Origin: Hyphomonadaceae bacterium BL14
Lineage (GTDB): Bacteria > Pseudomonadota > Alphaproteobacteria > Caulobacterales > Maricaulaceae
Assembly: GCA_027627705.1 (NCBI GenBank)
Contig: CP091242.1
Span: forward strand, 1,455,083 to 1,519,082
Direction of reading: 5' to 3'
Length of the DNA stretch: 64,000 nt
Shown here: positions 1 to 8,187 of the stretch, piece by piece
Numbering within the stretch: the stretch's first letter is position 1
Layout: every line of letters begins with the position of its first letter
The notes under the pieces: model-generated
The model's input: only the letters and a program-made list of their open reading frames with translations
Databases searched by the model: none
What the model was told of the DNA's origin: nothing
Position numbers and translations under genes: made by a program

Positions 1-962
1 CCGATCGCGGTGCCCAGCAGACCGAAGGCCACCATCATCACCGAACCGGCCGTGATCGCGGCCCGGCCGGCCTCGCCCGCCCGGGCCTGCCCGGCCAGCG
101 CTGCCTCGCGGGTCGACTCGACCAGCCCGGCCAGTTCGGCGTCGGCAATCCGCGCCTCTTCCACCAGGTCCTCGGCGGCAATGCCCGCTTCGATCTCCGC
201 GCGGCGCAGGGCGAACAGCCCGTCCGCGCCGTCAGCGCGGGCGAGCAGGGTGCTGGCCGGCGCAGTAATGGCCTCGTCAGCGATATCGCCCAATATGGCC
301 AGATTGATCACGATCTCGTCTGCCGCAAGCTCGAACGCATCGCGCACCGCATTGACCTCGGCCAGGCTGGCCGCTGCGCCCAGCTCGGCATAACGGGTCG
401 CGGCCAGATTCACCGCCATGGCGGTTCGCAGCAGGGTTTCGATGGTGCCTGCCTGCGATGTGGAATCCAGCACCGCCTCAAGCGCGTCCGCCGCCTCAGC
501 CCGGTCACGCAGGGCCGCCGTCAACGTGCGCTCGCGTGCGGCACGGGCATCCAGCCGCTGGCCCACCGGATCGGACGCGGCGTTGACCGCCGCGCGCACA
601 TCCGCCAGCGCCTGGGTCAGCGCCGCCGCGTCCCCGGCATCCAGTCCCGCCGAGCGCAATTGCTCAACAGCCATGCCGGCGTCTTCAAGCAAGGCGTCCA
701 GACGCGAAGCCGACACCGTGCGGTCAATCGAATCGCGCGATCGGGAGAACGCGGCAAATTCTCCGGTCAGGGCGGCAGACGCAGCCTGCAGCCTCTGGGC
801 CGCAGCGGCGCGCGGTGCCGTTCGCTCGACCACCTCATCCAGAGCGCCGCCTGCGGTATGGAAGGCGATCATGCCGGCGGCGACTACCGCCAGGGTCAGC
901 GCGATTACGCCGCCAAATGCTGCAATCAGGCGCGACTGAACCGACTGGAGAGGAAAGGTCAT
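1..962 (-). CDS. Membrane sensor or chemoreceptor, N-terminal part (runs off left edge)
   Basis: The reading frame starts at 962 (MTFPLQSVQ...) behind an AGGACC-type ribosome site and stays open to the window edge, giving 320 visible residues. Residues ~12-33 form a transmembrane helix. A long Ala/Glu/Arg-rich helical region (~35-300) follows, then a second hydrophobic stretch begins at ~303 (ITAGSVMMVAFGLLG). This is the layout of a two-helix membrane sensor with a large periplasmic four-helix-bundle-like domain, as in histidine kinases, chemoreceptors or cyclases. The output domain lies outside the window, so the class cannot be settled. The next gene upstream is a small TonB-type protein in the same direction, 79 bases away. 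Confidence 0.75.
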   Translation of the reverse strand, partial: MTFPLQSVQSRLIAAFGGVIALTLAVVAAGMIAFHTAGGALDEVVERTAPRAAAAQRLQAASAALTGEFAAFSRSRDSIDRTVSASRLDALLEDAGMAVEQLRSAGLDAGDAAALTQALADVRAAVNAASDPVGQRLDARAARERTLTAALRDRAEAADALEAVLDSTSQAGTIETLLRTAMAVNLAATRYAELGAAASLAEVNAVRDAFELAADEIVINLAILGDIADEAITAPASTLLARADGADGLFALRRAEIEAGIAAEDLVEEARIADAELAGLVESTREAALAGQARAGEAGRAAITAGSVMMVAFGLLGTAI

Positions 963-1041
963 GGGAAAGGTCCTGTTAGGGTTAACCGTCGATCACAAGA
1001 AAAAGCGGCGCGGCCAAAGCCGCGCCGCCTACCATCATCGT

Positions 1042-1377
1042 CTAGTCTGCAAAGGCGAAGTCGAACCGCCGCTCCAGCGTGTCCGCGCTCTCGGCGGCCG
1101 CATAGCGCCAGGCCTCAAGCGCACGCAGCACGGCCCGCTCGAACACGCCGGCCGGGGTGGCCTCGACCACTTCGACATCGGTCACCGCGCCTTCTTCCGT
1201 CACCACATAGCGCACCGTGACATACCCTTCGAGATTGCGCCGGTGCGCCGCGCGCGGAAACTCCGGTGCCTCATAGCTCAACAGCTCACGCTCATCATTC
1301 GCAGCCATCGCCGGAGCCACGCCCAGGCTTGCGGCCAGTACCAGCGCCGCAGCGGCGGCAGAAAACTTGTTCATCAT
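1042..1377 (-). CDS. Small periplasmic TonB C-terminal-like protein
   Basis: This 111-residue protein begins with a clear signal peptide (MMNKF..., hydrophobic core, AMA cleavage motif near residue 25). The rest matches a TonB C-terminal-type fold, with the pattern P-x-F/Y-P-x-x-A, then G-x-V-x-V-x-Y-x-V, then V-x-x-A and a final W-R-Y/F stretch. There is no N-terminal TM-plus-proline-rich spacer, so it is not a full energy-transducing TonB. Such short secreted versions are common in Caulobacterales-type genomes. An AGGTGG site precedes ATG 1377/1374; a GTG at 1386 is a less likely alternative. Its exact role is unknown. Confidence 0.8.
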   Translation of the reverse strand: MMNKFSAAAAALVLAASLGVAPAMAANDERELLSYEAPEFPRAAHRRNLEGYVTVRYVVTEEGAVTDVEVVEATPAGVFERAVLRALEAWRYAAAESADTLERRFDFAFAD

Positions 1378-1594
1378 CACACCCACCTGTTTTTTTGTGG
1401 ACCCCGCGCCAGCGCAGGCCCTGTTCAGCCCATATCCGGCCAGACAGGCGTCATTTGCCCCCGCCGGGACCGGACAGGAGGCACTTTAGGGTGAAGCTAT
1501 TGCTGTTCACTTAACGCAGTCGCCGAAACTGCAACATAGGCGCGCACGCCCGGCTGGACGTGATCATCAGGCGCATGGCCGGTTGTACAAAAGC

Positions 1595-3022
1595 TCAGGC
1601 TGAAATGTGGATCGGGTGGCCCAGGGCGGCCAGCGCACTTTCGGCGAAGGCCTCCGTCAGCGTCGGGTGGACATGGATCGTGCCCGCGATGTCCTCCAGA
1701 CGCGCGCCCATCTCCAGCGCCAGGGCGAACTCGCCCGACAGCTCCGACACGTGCTTGCCCACAGCGTGAATGCCCAGGATGACATGATCGCTCTTGCGCG
1801 CGGTGACTCGCACGAAGCCGCCATCGGCGCCGCCGTCCATGGTCAGCGCCCGGCCCGACGCCGCCAGCGGGAATTTGCCCGTGATCACCTCTTCGCCCCT
1901 GGCCTTGGCCTCGTCCGGGGTCAGGCCGGCACCCACCAGCTCGGGCTCGGTAAAGCACACGGCGGCGATCGCTGCGGGATCAAAGCGGCGCTTGTGGCCG
2001 GCGATGATCTCGGCGACAGCCTCGCCTTGCGCGGTGGCCTTGTGGGCCAGCAGCGGCTCGCCGGTCAGATCGCCGATGGCGTAGACGCCGCGCATGGCGG
2101 TGCGGCACTGGTCGTCGATTTTCACAAACGGCCCGTCCATGTCGACGCCCATGGTCTCCAGCCCCCAGCCGTCGGTGACGGGCTTGCGCCCCACGGACAC
2201 CAGGATTTTGTCCGCTTCGATGCGCTGGATCTCGCCGTTCTCGGTCTCGAACTCCAGGACCGTCTTGCCGCCCTCCTCCACCACGCCCTTGGCCTTGGAT
2301 TTGAGGTGGAGATCGACCTTGTTCTTCTTCAGCCACATCGTGACCGGGCGCGTCAGCTCGGCATCATACAGCGGCACGATGCGGTCGAGCGCTTCGACCA
2401 CCGTCACCGCGCTGCCCAGCTTGCGGAACGCGATGCCCAGCTCCAGCCCGATATAGCCGCCGCCCACCACCACCAGTTTCTCCGGCAGCTCGGTCAGCTC
2501 CAGCGCCTGAGTCGAGCCGATCACCGCCCCGCCAAACGGCATGAAGGGCAGCTCGGTTTCCTTCGACCCCGTGGCCAGAATCACATGCTCGGCCGTGATC
2601 TCCAGCTCTCCGCCATCAGCCAACGTCACGACGCAGGTCTTGGCGTTCTTGAACACCGCCCAGCCATTGACCGCCTCGACCTTGGCGGCTTTGAGAAGCT
2701 GGCCCACGCCCTTGGTGAGCTTGCTGACGATGGAATCCTTCCACGCGGTCAAGCCGGCCATGTCGAGCTGCGGCGCGGCGCTGAGCGACAGGCCCATATC
2801 GGCCTTGTCCGCCAGATGGCGCATCTCTTCAAATTTCGACGCGGCGTGAATAAAGGCCTTGGACGGGATGCATCCACGATTGAGGCAGGTGCCGCCCAGC
2901 CCCGCCTTGTCCACGATCACCGTGTCCAGCCCCAGCTGACCCGCCCGGATCGCGGCCGGGTATCCGCCCGGCCCGCCGCCCACGACAAGAACCTGACAGG
3001 TGCGGGTTTTGCGCTCAGACAT
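1595..3022 (-). CDS. lpd: Dihydrolipoyl dehydrogenase (E3) of the branched-chain 2-oxoacid dehydrogenase complex
   Basis: This 475-residue flavoprotein reoxidises the dihydrolipoyl arm of E2 and passes electrons to NAD+. An N-terminal FAD-binding GGGPGGYPAA motif is followed by the redox disulfide GGTCLNRGC (Cys46, Cys51). A second dinucleotide fold shows VVVGGGYIGLE, and the C-terminal dimerisation domain carries the catalytic HVHPTLTE His-Glu pair. ATG 3022 is chosen because AAAGGA sits about 7 bases upstream; a TTG seven codons earlier also keeps the frame. It is the last gene of the E1alpha-E1beta-E2-(lipoprotein)-E3 array, so it most likely serves BCKDH, though an E3 can be shared with other complexes. 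Confidence 0.96.
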   Translation of the reverse strand: MSERKTRTCQVLVVGGGPGGYPAAIRAGQLGLDTVIVDKAGLGGTCLNRGCIPSKAFIHAASKFEEMRHLADKADMGLSLSAAPQLDMAGLTAWKDSIVSKLTKGVGQLLKAAKVEAVNGWAVFKNAKTCVVTLADGGELEITAEHVILATGSKETELPFMPFGGAVIGSTQALELTELPEKLVVVGGGYIGLELGIAFRKLGSAVTVVEALDRIVPLYDAELTRPVTMWLKKNKVDLHLKSKAKGVVEEGGKTVLEFETENGEIQRIEADKILVSVGRKPVTDGWGLETMGVDMDGPFVKIDDQCRTAMRGVYAIGDLTGEPLLAHKATAQGEAVAEIIAGHKRRFDPAAIAAVCFTEPELVGAGLTPDEAKARGEEVITGKFPLAASGRALTMDGGADGGFVRVTARKSDHVILGIHAVGKHVSELSGEFALALEMGARLEDIAGTIHVHPTLTEAFAESALAALGHPIHISA

Positions 3023-3103
3023 GGCGGCGTCCTTTTGGTTCAAAGGGATATCGCGCCCGATCTAGCCGTTTAGCGCCCAAAGGGGAACCCGGCAGCCCCA
3101 GCC

Positions 3104-3367
3104 CTAGCGCCGTGCTGACCCGGCCGAGCCGCCAAAGAACACCATCACGCCGATCAGAAAGCCCAGATCATAGGGCCAGCCATTATTGGGCGAGGCGTAG
3201 ACCGCCACCTCGATGAAAAATCCGGCGATGAAGGTGAAGGGCAGAAGGAAGCCATGGGCCAGCCCGTACAAAAACCCCGGCGCCCCCGCCTGCACCCCGC
3301 CCGCCACAGGCTCGGCGCAACCGGTCAGGGCCAGCAGGATCACGATAACGGCGAGCGCGATACGCAT
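3104..3367 (-). CDS. Small lipoprotein with hydrophobic C-terminal part
   Basis: The predicted 87-residue protein starts MRIALAVIVILLALTGC, a signal peptide ending in an LTGC lipobox, so lipidation at that Cys is expected. The mature part is Gly/Phe-rich and contains two hydrophobic stretches (around FLLPFTFIAGFFIEVAVYA and LGFLIGVMVFFGG). ATG 3367 follows a GGAGA site; the in-frame upstream extension has no such site. It sits between the BCKDH E2 gene and the E3 gene on the same strand. A link to the complex is not supported by sequence. I do not recognise the family. Confidence 0.75.
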   Translation of the reverse strand: MRIALAVIVILLALTGCAEPVAGGVQAGAPGFLYGLAHGFLLPFTFIAGFFIEVAVYASPNNGWPYDLGFLIGVMVFFGGSAGSARR

Positions 3368-3450
3368 GGGGTGTCTCCGGGTTCGGCTTGACGCTGCCTG
3401 ATCATGAAGGCTGGCGGGCGAAAGGGGAAGCGGGGGAACAATGATCGCCC

Positions 3451-3609
3451 GCACCCCCTCACCTTACCTCTCCCCCATGGTCATGGGGGAGAGGGGGCCT
3501 CCACGCCGCGATCTTTACGGTGGGGCCAGGCGCTTGCTTTTTTTGTCAGAAAACCGGCGTCAAAGCCTCCTCTCCCCTCTTCAGAGGGGAGAGGTAAGGT
3601 GAGGGGTGC
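3451..3609. repeat. Nested inverted repeat between bkdB and the lipoprotein gene
   Basis: A ~25-base arm at 3451-3475 is the reverse complement of 3586-3609, apart from one extra C. Each arm also forms its own perfect hairpin: a 13-bp stem with 2-base loop at 3467-3494 and a 12-bp stem with 2-base loop at 3569-3594. The ~110 bases between the arms contain a T run (3538-3544) and no convincing gene. It looks like a dispersed intergenic palindromic element. It may also attenuate or process the BCKDH transcript. Confidence 0.8.
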
Positions 3610-3644
3610 GGCACTGCCCATTGCAGAACGAAGGGCGATCCCCC

Positions 3645-4955
3645 CTACTCCATAAACAGCGTCGCGGGGTGCTCCAGATAGGCTTTCACCGCCTGGATCA
3701 GGCGGGCGGCCTCATAGCCGTCGACGATGCGGTGATCGAAGCTGGAGGAGAGGTTCATGATCTTGCGCGGCGTGATCTGGCCCTCTGCGTTATAGCGCGG
3801 CAGGACCTGCATCTTGTTGACGCCGATGATCGCCGTCTCGGGATGGTTGATCACCGGGGTGGTGACGATGCCGCCCATGGCGCCCAGCGAGGTGATGGTG
3901 ATGGTGGAGCCGGTCAGCTCCTCCTTCGTCGCCTTGCCGGTGCGCGCCGCTTCAGCCAGGCGTTTCACCTCGGCGGCGATCTGCCAGATGTCCATCGCCT
4001 CGGCATGGCGGATCACCGGTACCATCAGCCCCTTGGGCGTAGCCGCCGCGATGCCGCAATGCACGCCCTCATACTGGGTCAGCACCGCGTTCTCGGTGTC
4101 GTAATGGGCGTTGGCCTGGGGCACGTCCACGACCGCTTTGGTCAGCGCCGTGACCAGGAAGGGGATGAGGGTCAGCTTCTCGCGGCCCTCTTTGCGCGAC
4201 GCGTTGAGATGGGCGCGCAAATCTTCCAGCGCCGTCAGGTCGATCTCCTCCACATAGGCGATGTGGGGGATGGTGCGCTTGGCCAGCGCCATGTTCTCGG
4301 CGATCTTGCGGCGCAGGCCGATCACCTTGATGGTCTCCACGCCGGTGCGCGGCGCACGGCCCCCGCTGGCCGCGCCGGAGCGCGATGCAAGCCGCCCGCC
4401 CGAGGCGATGAAATCATCGAGATCATCATGGGTGATCCGTCCCGCCGGACCGGAGCCCGGCACGGCGGACAGATCAATGTCGGCCTCCAGCGCACGCTGG
4501 CGCACGGCGGGGCTGGCCAGCGCCCGCTCGCCGGAGGAACGTGAGGGGGCAGCGGGCATAGCGGCAGGCTTGGGTGCCGCCGGAGCCGGTGCAGGCTCGG
4601 CTGTGCGCTCCACTGGCGCCGGCGCGGCGGCGGGTTCGGCTTTCGCCTCATCCTTGACCGGCTTCGCGTCATCCTTCGCCGGGGCCGGCGTGTCCTCTTG
4701 CGTCGGCGCTGTCCCGTCGATCTCGATCACCAGGATCACCGTGCCCACGGCCAGCACCTCGCCGGGCTCGCCAACGATCTTTTTGACCACGCCATTGACC
4801 GCGCAGGGGATTTCAACCGTCGCCTTGTCTGTCATCACATCCAGGATGTGCTGGTCCTCAACGACCTTGTCACCTTCCTTGATGTGCCATTCGACGATCT
4901 CGGCCTCGACCACGCCCTCGCCGACATCGGGCAGCTTGTAGGTGTATTCGGCCAT
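3645..4955 (-). CDS. bkdB: BCKDH E2: dihydrolipoyllysine-residue (2-methylpropanoyl)transferase
   Basis: This 436-residue core subunit moves the branched acyl group from E1 to coenzyme A. Residues 1-80 are one lipoyl domain with the modified lysine in MTDKATVE (Lys44). An Ala/Pro/Lys-rich linker follows, then a peripheral subunit-binding domain at ~146-183 (LASPAVRQRA...GRITHDDL). The catalytic acyltransferase domain ends with FDHRIVDG (His408, Asp412). The C-terminal domain (SLGAMGGIVTTPVINHPE) resembles branched-chain rather than pyruvate or 2-oxoglutarate E2s. ATG 4955 lies 4 bases after the E1beta stop, so translation is probably coupled. Confidence 0.96.
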   Translation of the reverse strand: MAEYTYKLPDVGEGVVEAEIVEWHIKEGDKVVEDQHILDVMTDKATVEIPCAVNGVVKKIVGEPGEVLAVGTVILVIEIDGTAPTQEDTPAPAKDDAKPVKDEAKAEPAAAPAPVERTAEPAPAPAAPKPAAMPAAPSRSSGERALASPAVRQRALEADIDLSAVPGSGPAGRITHDDLDDFIASGGRLASRSGAASGGRAPRTGVETIKVIGLRRKIAENMALAKRTIPHIAYVEEIDLTALEDLRAHLNASRKEGREKLTLIPFLVTALTKAVVDVPQANAHYDTENAVLTQYEGVHCGIAAATPKGLMVPVIRHAEAMDIWQIAAEVKRLAEAARTGKATKEELTGSTITITSLGAMGGIVTTPVINHPETAIIGVNKMQVLPRYNAEGQITPRKIMNLSSSFDHRIVDGYEAARLIQAVKAYLEHPATLFME

Positions 4956-4959
4956 GGCT

Positions 4960-5973
4960 TCAGGCCTCCGTGACGGTTTTCAGCGCGCGGATCATGCGGT
5001 CGCGCGTCGGGAAATAGGCCCATTCATGGGCGTGGGGATAGGGCGTGTCCCACCCCGTCAGGCGGAAGATCGGCGCTTCCAGCGCGTAGAAGCATTCTTC
5101 CTGGATCTGGGCGGCGAGCTCGGCCGCGAAGCCGGATGTGCGCGGCGCTTCCTGGGCGACCACGACGCGGCCTGTCTTGTTCACCGAGGCGGCGATGGTC
5201 TCGATATCGTAAGGGACCAGCGATTTGAGATCGATGATCTCCACATCAAGGCCCGAATGCTCGGCCGCGGCCTCGGCCACATGCACCAGCGTGCCATAGG
5301 TGATCAGGGTGCAGGCCGACCCCTCGCGCACCACTTCGGCCTTGCCCAGCTCCACCGTGTAGCGCCCTTCGGGCACCTCGCCCTTGGGATGGCGCGCCCA
5401 GGAGGCGAGCGGCTTGTCGGGCACGCCGTCATACGGGCCGTTATAGATGCGCTTGGGTTCAAAGAAGATCACCGGATCGCCGCTCTCCACCGCCGCGATC
5501 AGCAGGCCCTTGGCGTCATAGGGATTGGACGGCACCACCACCTGCAGGCCGGGCACATGGGTGAAGAAGGCTTCCGGGCTCATGGAATGGGTCTGGCCGC
5601 CGCGAATGCCGCCACCCCAGGGGCTGCGCATCACGCATCCGGCAGTGAACTGCCCCGCCGAGCGATAGCGGATGCGGCTCATCTCCGACACGATCTGGTC
5701 AATGGCGGGAAAGATATAATCAGCGAACTGGATCTCCGCGATGGGTTTCAGCCCCCGCGCCGCCATGCCGATGGCCATGGCCGCAATCGCCGCCTCGTTG
5801 ATCGGCGCATCAAACACGCGGTCCAGGCCGTATTTCGCCTGCAGTCCGTCGGTCGCCTTGAACACGCCGCCGAAATAGCCCGCATCCTCGCCGAAGATGA
5901 TGACGTCCGGATCGGTGTCCAGCAGCACGTCCATCGCCGAGTTCAGCGCCTGAATAATGTTCATCGCTGGCAT
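4960..5973 (-). CDS. bkdA2: BCKDH E1 beta subunit (3-methyl-2-oxobutanoate dehydrogenase beta)
   Basis: The 337-residue beta chain of the thiamine-diphosphate E1 heterotetramer decarboxylates 2-oxo acids of valine, leucine and isoleucine. It has the family landmarks: MNIIQALNSAMD at the N-terminus, FGEDAGYFGGVFKAT, the INEAAIAAMAIGMAARG helix, and SPWGGGIRGGQTHS. A C-terminal transketolase-type domain follows (DLKSLVPYD, VVAQEAPRTSGFAAE). Length and order match family members. Its start is 2 bases after the E1alpha stop and its stop is 4 bases before E2, as expected for an operon with tight stoichiometry. Confidence 0.96.
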   Translation of the reverse strand: MPAMNIIQALNSAMDVLLDTDPDVIIFGEDAGYFGGVFKATDGLQAKYGLDRVFDAPINEAAIAAMAIGMAARGLKPIAEIQFADYIFPAIDQIVSEMSRIRYRSAGQFTAGCVMRSPWGGGIRGGQTHSMSPEAFFTHVPGLQVVVPSNPYDAKGLLIAAVESGDPVIFFEPKRIYNGPYDGVPDKPLASWARHPKGEVPEGRYTVELGKAEVVREGSACTLITYGTLVHVAEAAAEHSGLDVEIIDLKSLVPYDIETIAASVNKTGRVVVAQEAPRTSGFAAELAAQIQEECFYALEAPIFRLTGWDTPYPHAHEWAYFPTRDRMIRALKTVTEA

Positions 5974-5975
5974 GA

Positions 5976-7205
5976 CTAGACCCCCAGATCCTGGCGCTGG
6001 CGGCGCAGGCGCCAGTCGGGGCGCGCGTACACGTCCTCGAAAATGCTTTCAGTGGGCGAAAGCGGGCCATCATGCAGCGTGCCGTGGCTTTCGGCCTCTT
6101 TGTAGGATTTGACCACCAGCGTGGTCATCGCCTCCACCAGCGTGTCGTGGCGGGTCTCGTCCCACTCGCCCTTGCCGATCAGGTGCTGCTTGAGCCGCTC
6201 GACGGGATCGCCCAGCGGCCAGACGCCGGCTTCGGTCTTGGGCCGGTATTTGGAAGGATCATCCGACGTGGAGTGGGCGTCGGCGCGGTAGGTGAACATC
6301 TCGATCAGCGTCGCCCCGCCGCCCTTGCGCGCGCGCTCGGCAGCCCATTGCGTGGCCGCATACACCGCCAGGAAGTCATTGCCGTCCACGCGCAGCGAGG
6401 CGATCCCATAGCCCAGCCCCTTGGACGCGAAAGTCGGCGCGTCGCCCAGCGCGATATTCTGGTGGCTGGAAATGGCCCACTGATTATTGACCACATTCAG
6501 GATCACCGGCGCGCGATAGGTGGACGCCAGCGTCAGCGCGCCGTGGAAATCGCCCTCGGCCGTGGTGCCATCACCGATCCAGCTCGCCGCAACCCGGTCC
6601 TCGCCCTTGTAGGCGCAGGCCATGGCATAGCCGACGGCCTGTGGAAACTGCGTGCCCAGATTGCCCGAGATCGTGAAGAAATTGCCTTCGGCCCAGGCAT
6701 AGTGAACCGGCAGCTGGCGGCCCTTGAGATTGTCGCGGCTGTTGGAGATGCAGTGGCACATCATGTCGACGATATTGCGCCCGCGCGCGAACAAGATGCC
6801 CTGCTGGCGATAGCTGGGGAACACCATGTCATTGGGGCGCAGGGCCATGGCGGCGGCCACGGCGACGGCCTCCTCGCCGGTGGACTTCATGTAGAAGCTC
6901 ATCTTGCCCTGGCGCTGCAGCTTGAGCATGCGCTCGTCATAGATGCGCGTCAGCACCATGTGCGACAGACCTTCGCGCAGGAGCTCCGGGCTCAGCCTGG
7001 GGTCCCACTCGCCCACCGCCTGGTGGTTATGGTCCAGCACACCTACCAGACCTGTCGCGAGATCGCTGGTCTCGCGCCAGGACGCCAGCGCCTCGGGGCG
7101 CTTGGCCGTCCCCGCCTTGGGCAGGTTCAGATAGCTGAAATCGGGCGCATCCCCGGGACGAAAGGGCGGCGTGGGCACATGAAAGCGCGACTGTCCGTTC
7201 GACAT
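5976..7205 (-). CDS. bkdA1: BCKDH E1 alpha subunit (3-methyl-2-oxobutanoate dehydrogenase alpha)
   Basis: This 409-residue alpha chain carries the thiamine-diphosphate motif GDGTTAEGDFH (211-221) ending in NN (240-241), as expected for the GDG...NN signature. The N-terminal extension (FHVPTPPFRPGD... SYLNLPKAG) and DVVFPSYRQQG-like segment (MVFPSYRQQG) are typical of bacterial branched-chain E1alpha proteins. ATG 7205 is chosen because homology-like sequence begins there. The upstream in-frame extension runs into a repeat element and is Arg/Pro-rich nonsense. It is the promoter-proximal gene of the cluster and is divergent from recR. Confidence 0.95.
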   Translation of the reverse strand: MSNGQSRFHVPTPPFRPGDAPDFSYLNLPKAGTAKRPEALASWRETSDLATGLVGVLDHNHQAVGEWDPRLSPELLREGLSHMVLTRIYDERMLKLQRQGKMSFYMKSTGEEAVAVAAAMALRPNDMVFPSYRQQGILFARGRNIVDMMCHCISNSRDNLKGRQLPVHYAWAEGNFFTISGNLGTQFPQAVGYAMACAYKGEDRVAASWIGDGTTAEGDFHGALTLASTYRAPVILNVVNNQWAISSHQNIALGDAPTFASKGLGYGIASLRVDGNDFLAVYAATQWAAERARKGGGATLIEMFTYRADAHSTSDDPSKYRPKTEAGVWPLGDPVERLKQHLIGKGEWDETRHDTLVEAMTTLVVKSYKEAESHGTLHDGPLSPTESIFEDVYARPDWRLRRQRQDLGV

Positions 7206-7360
7206 GGATTGTCCGTACGTTTCTTCTTGCCCCGCAAGGCGTTTGCGCGGGCGAGGTAGCCCTACGGGGCGGATTTGGCAACCGCGCGGGCCGGTGCGAA
7301 GCGCATGCTGCGCGTGCGAAGGGGGGAAAGCAGAGGGGGCCCTTGTCACACCAACCTGCC

Positions 7361-7486
7361 TTCCCGGGCGACCCCGGACTTGATCCGGGGGAGACCCGGG
7401 ACCCATCCCGCGCCATCTCAGCCTGCGCGCCCGTAGAAGATGTCGGTGGATGGGTCCCGGCTTGCCCTTCAGGCAGCCGGGAAAAC
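7361..7486. repeat. ~125-bp intergenic nested inverted repeat, copy 1
   Basis: The 372-base gap between bkdA1 and recR holds this element and no gene. TTCCCGGGCG at the left end and CAGCCGGGAA at the right end form outer arms. CCGGGACCCATCC pairs with GGATGGGTCCCGG further in. Each arm carries a hairpin: 7372-7390 (CCCCGGA/TCCGGGG) and 7456-7481. The reverse complement of this copy aligns with the element at 59972-60099. This type of GACCCCGGACT-x-TCCGGGGTC intergenic repeat is dispersed in many alphaproteobacterial genomes. Confidence 0.85.
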
Positions 7487-7577
7487 AAAAAGGCGGGCGC
7501 CGCCAGTGCGGCGCCCACGCCCGCCCCGCGCTACAGTGCCATCAACCGAATCATCCTCCCTGCGGAGAGCAAGCCCC

Positions 7578-8177
7578 ATGGCGGCGGCCGGACCTGAAAT
7601 CGAACGCCTGATCCAGCTGCTCGCCAAGCTGCCGGGGCTCGGCCCGCGCTCTGCGCGGCGCGCGGCGCTGCAAATGCTGCAAAAGCGCGACACGGTCATG
7701 CTGCCGCTGGCGGAGGCGCTGGCCGAAACCGCCGCGAAGGTGAAGCCGTGCTCCATCTGCGGCAATCTCGATGTGGCCGATCCGTGCACGGTGTGCCGCG
7801 ATCCGCGCCGCGAGCCGGGCGTGATCTGCGTGGTGGAGACGGTGAGCGATCTGTGGGCGCTGGAGCGCGCCAGCGCCTTCAAGGGCCGCTATCACGTGCT
7901 GGGCGGCGTCCTGTCAGCGATTGACGGCATCGGGCCGGACGAGCTCAACATCGCCCGCCTGATCGAGCGCGCGCGCTCGGGCGAGATCCATGAAATCATC
8001 CTCGCCCTCAACGCCACGGTGGACGGCCAGACCACCGCCCATTTCCTCGCCGACAAGCTGGCCGGTACTGGCGTCGCCCTCACCTCGCTGGCGCGCGGCG
8101 TGCCGGTGGGGGGAGAGCTTGATTATCTGGACGATGGCACGCTGGCCGCTGCCTTTCGCAGCCGCCGTCCCGCCTGA
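7578..8177 (+). CDS. recR: Recombination mediator protein RecR
   Basis: RecR works with RecO (and RecF) to load RecA on SSB-coated single-stranded DNA. The 199-residue product starts with the helix-hairpin-helix ([24 protein letters not shown]). A four-cysteine zinc site (Cys58, Cys61, Cys70, Cys73) and a Toprim domain ([16 protein letters not shown]...) follow. The C-terminal part contains [13 protein letters not shown] and [19 protein letters not shown] 7578 follows a GGAGA site; an upstream in-frame extension overlaps the repeat element and is rejected. The usual dnaX-ybaB partners are not next to it here. Confidence 0.97.
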   Translation: MAAAGPEIERLIQLLAKLPGLGPRSARRAALQMLQKRDTVMLPLAEALAETAAKVKPCSICGNLDVADPCTVCRDPRREPGVICVVETVSDLWALERASAFKGRYHVLGGVLSAIDGIGPDELNIARLIERARSGEIHEIILALNATVDGQTTAHFLADKLAGTGVALTSLARGVPVGGELDYLDDGTLAAAFRSRRPA

Positions 8178-8187
8178 AGGAGGCCTC

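Noticed and set aside
1607..3073. Open frame of 488 codons on the plus strand
   Set aside because: It is antisense to lpd; composition is His/Gln/Arg-rich with no motif.
3404..3655. Possible small gene over the 3.45-3.61 kb repeats
   Set aside because: The frame consists of the palindromic element; no ribosome site and no protein-like composition.
7206..7406. N-terminal extension of E1alpha
   Set aside because: It crosses into the intergenic repeat element and is Arg/Pro/Gly-rich without family similarity.
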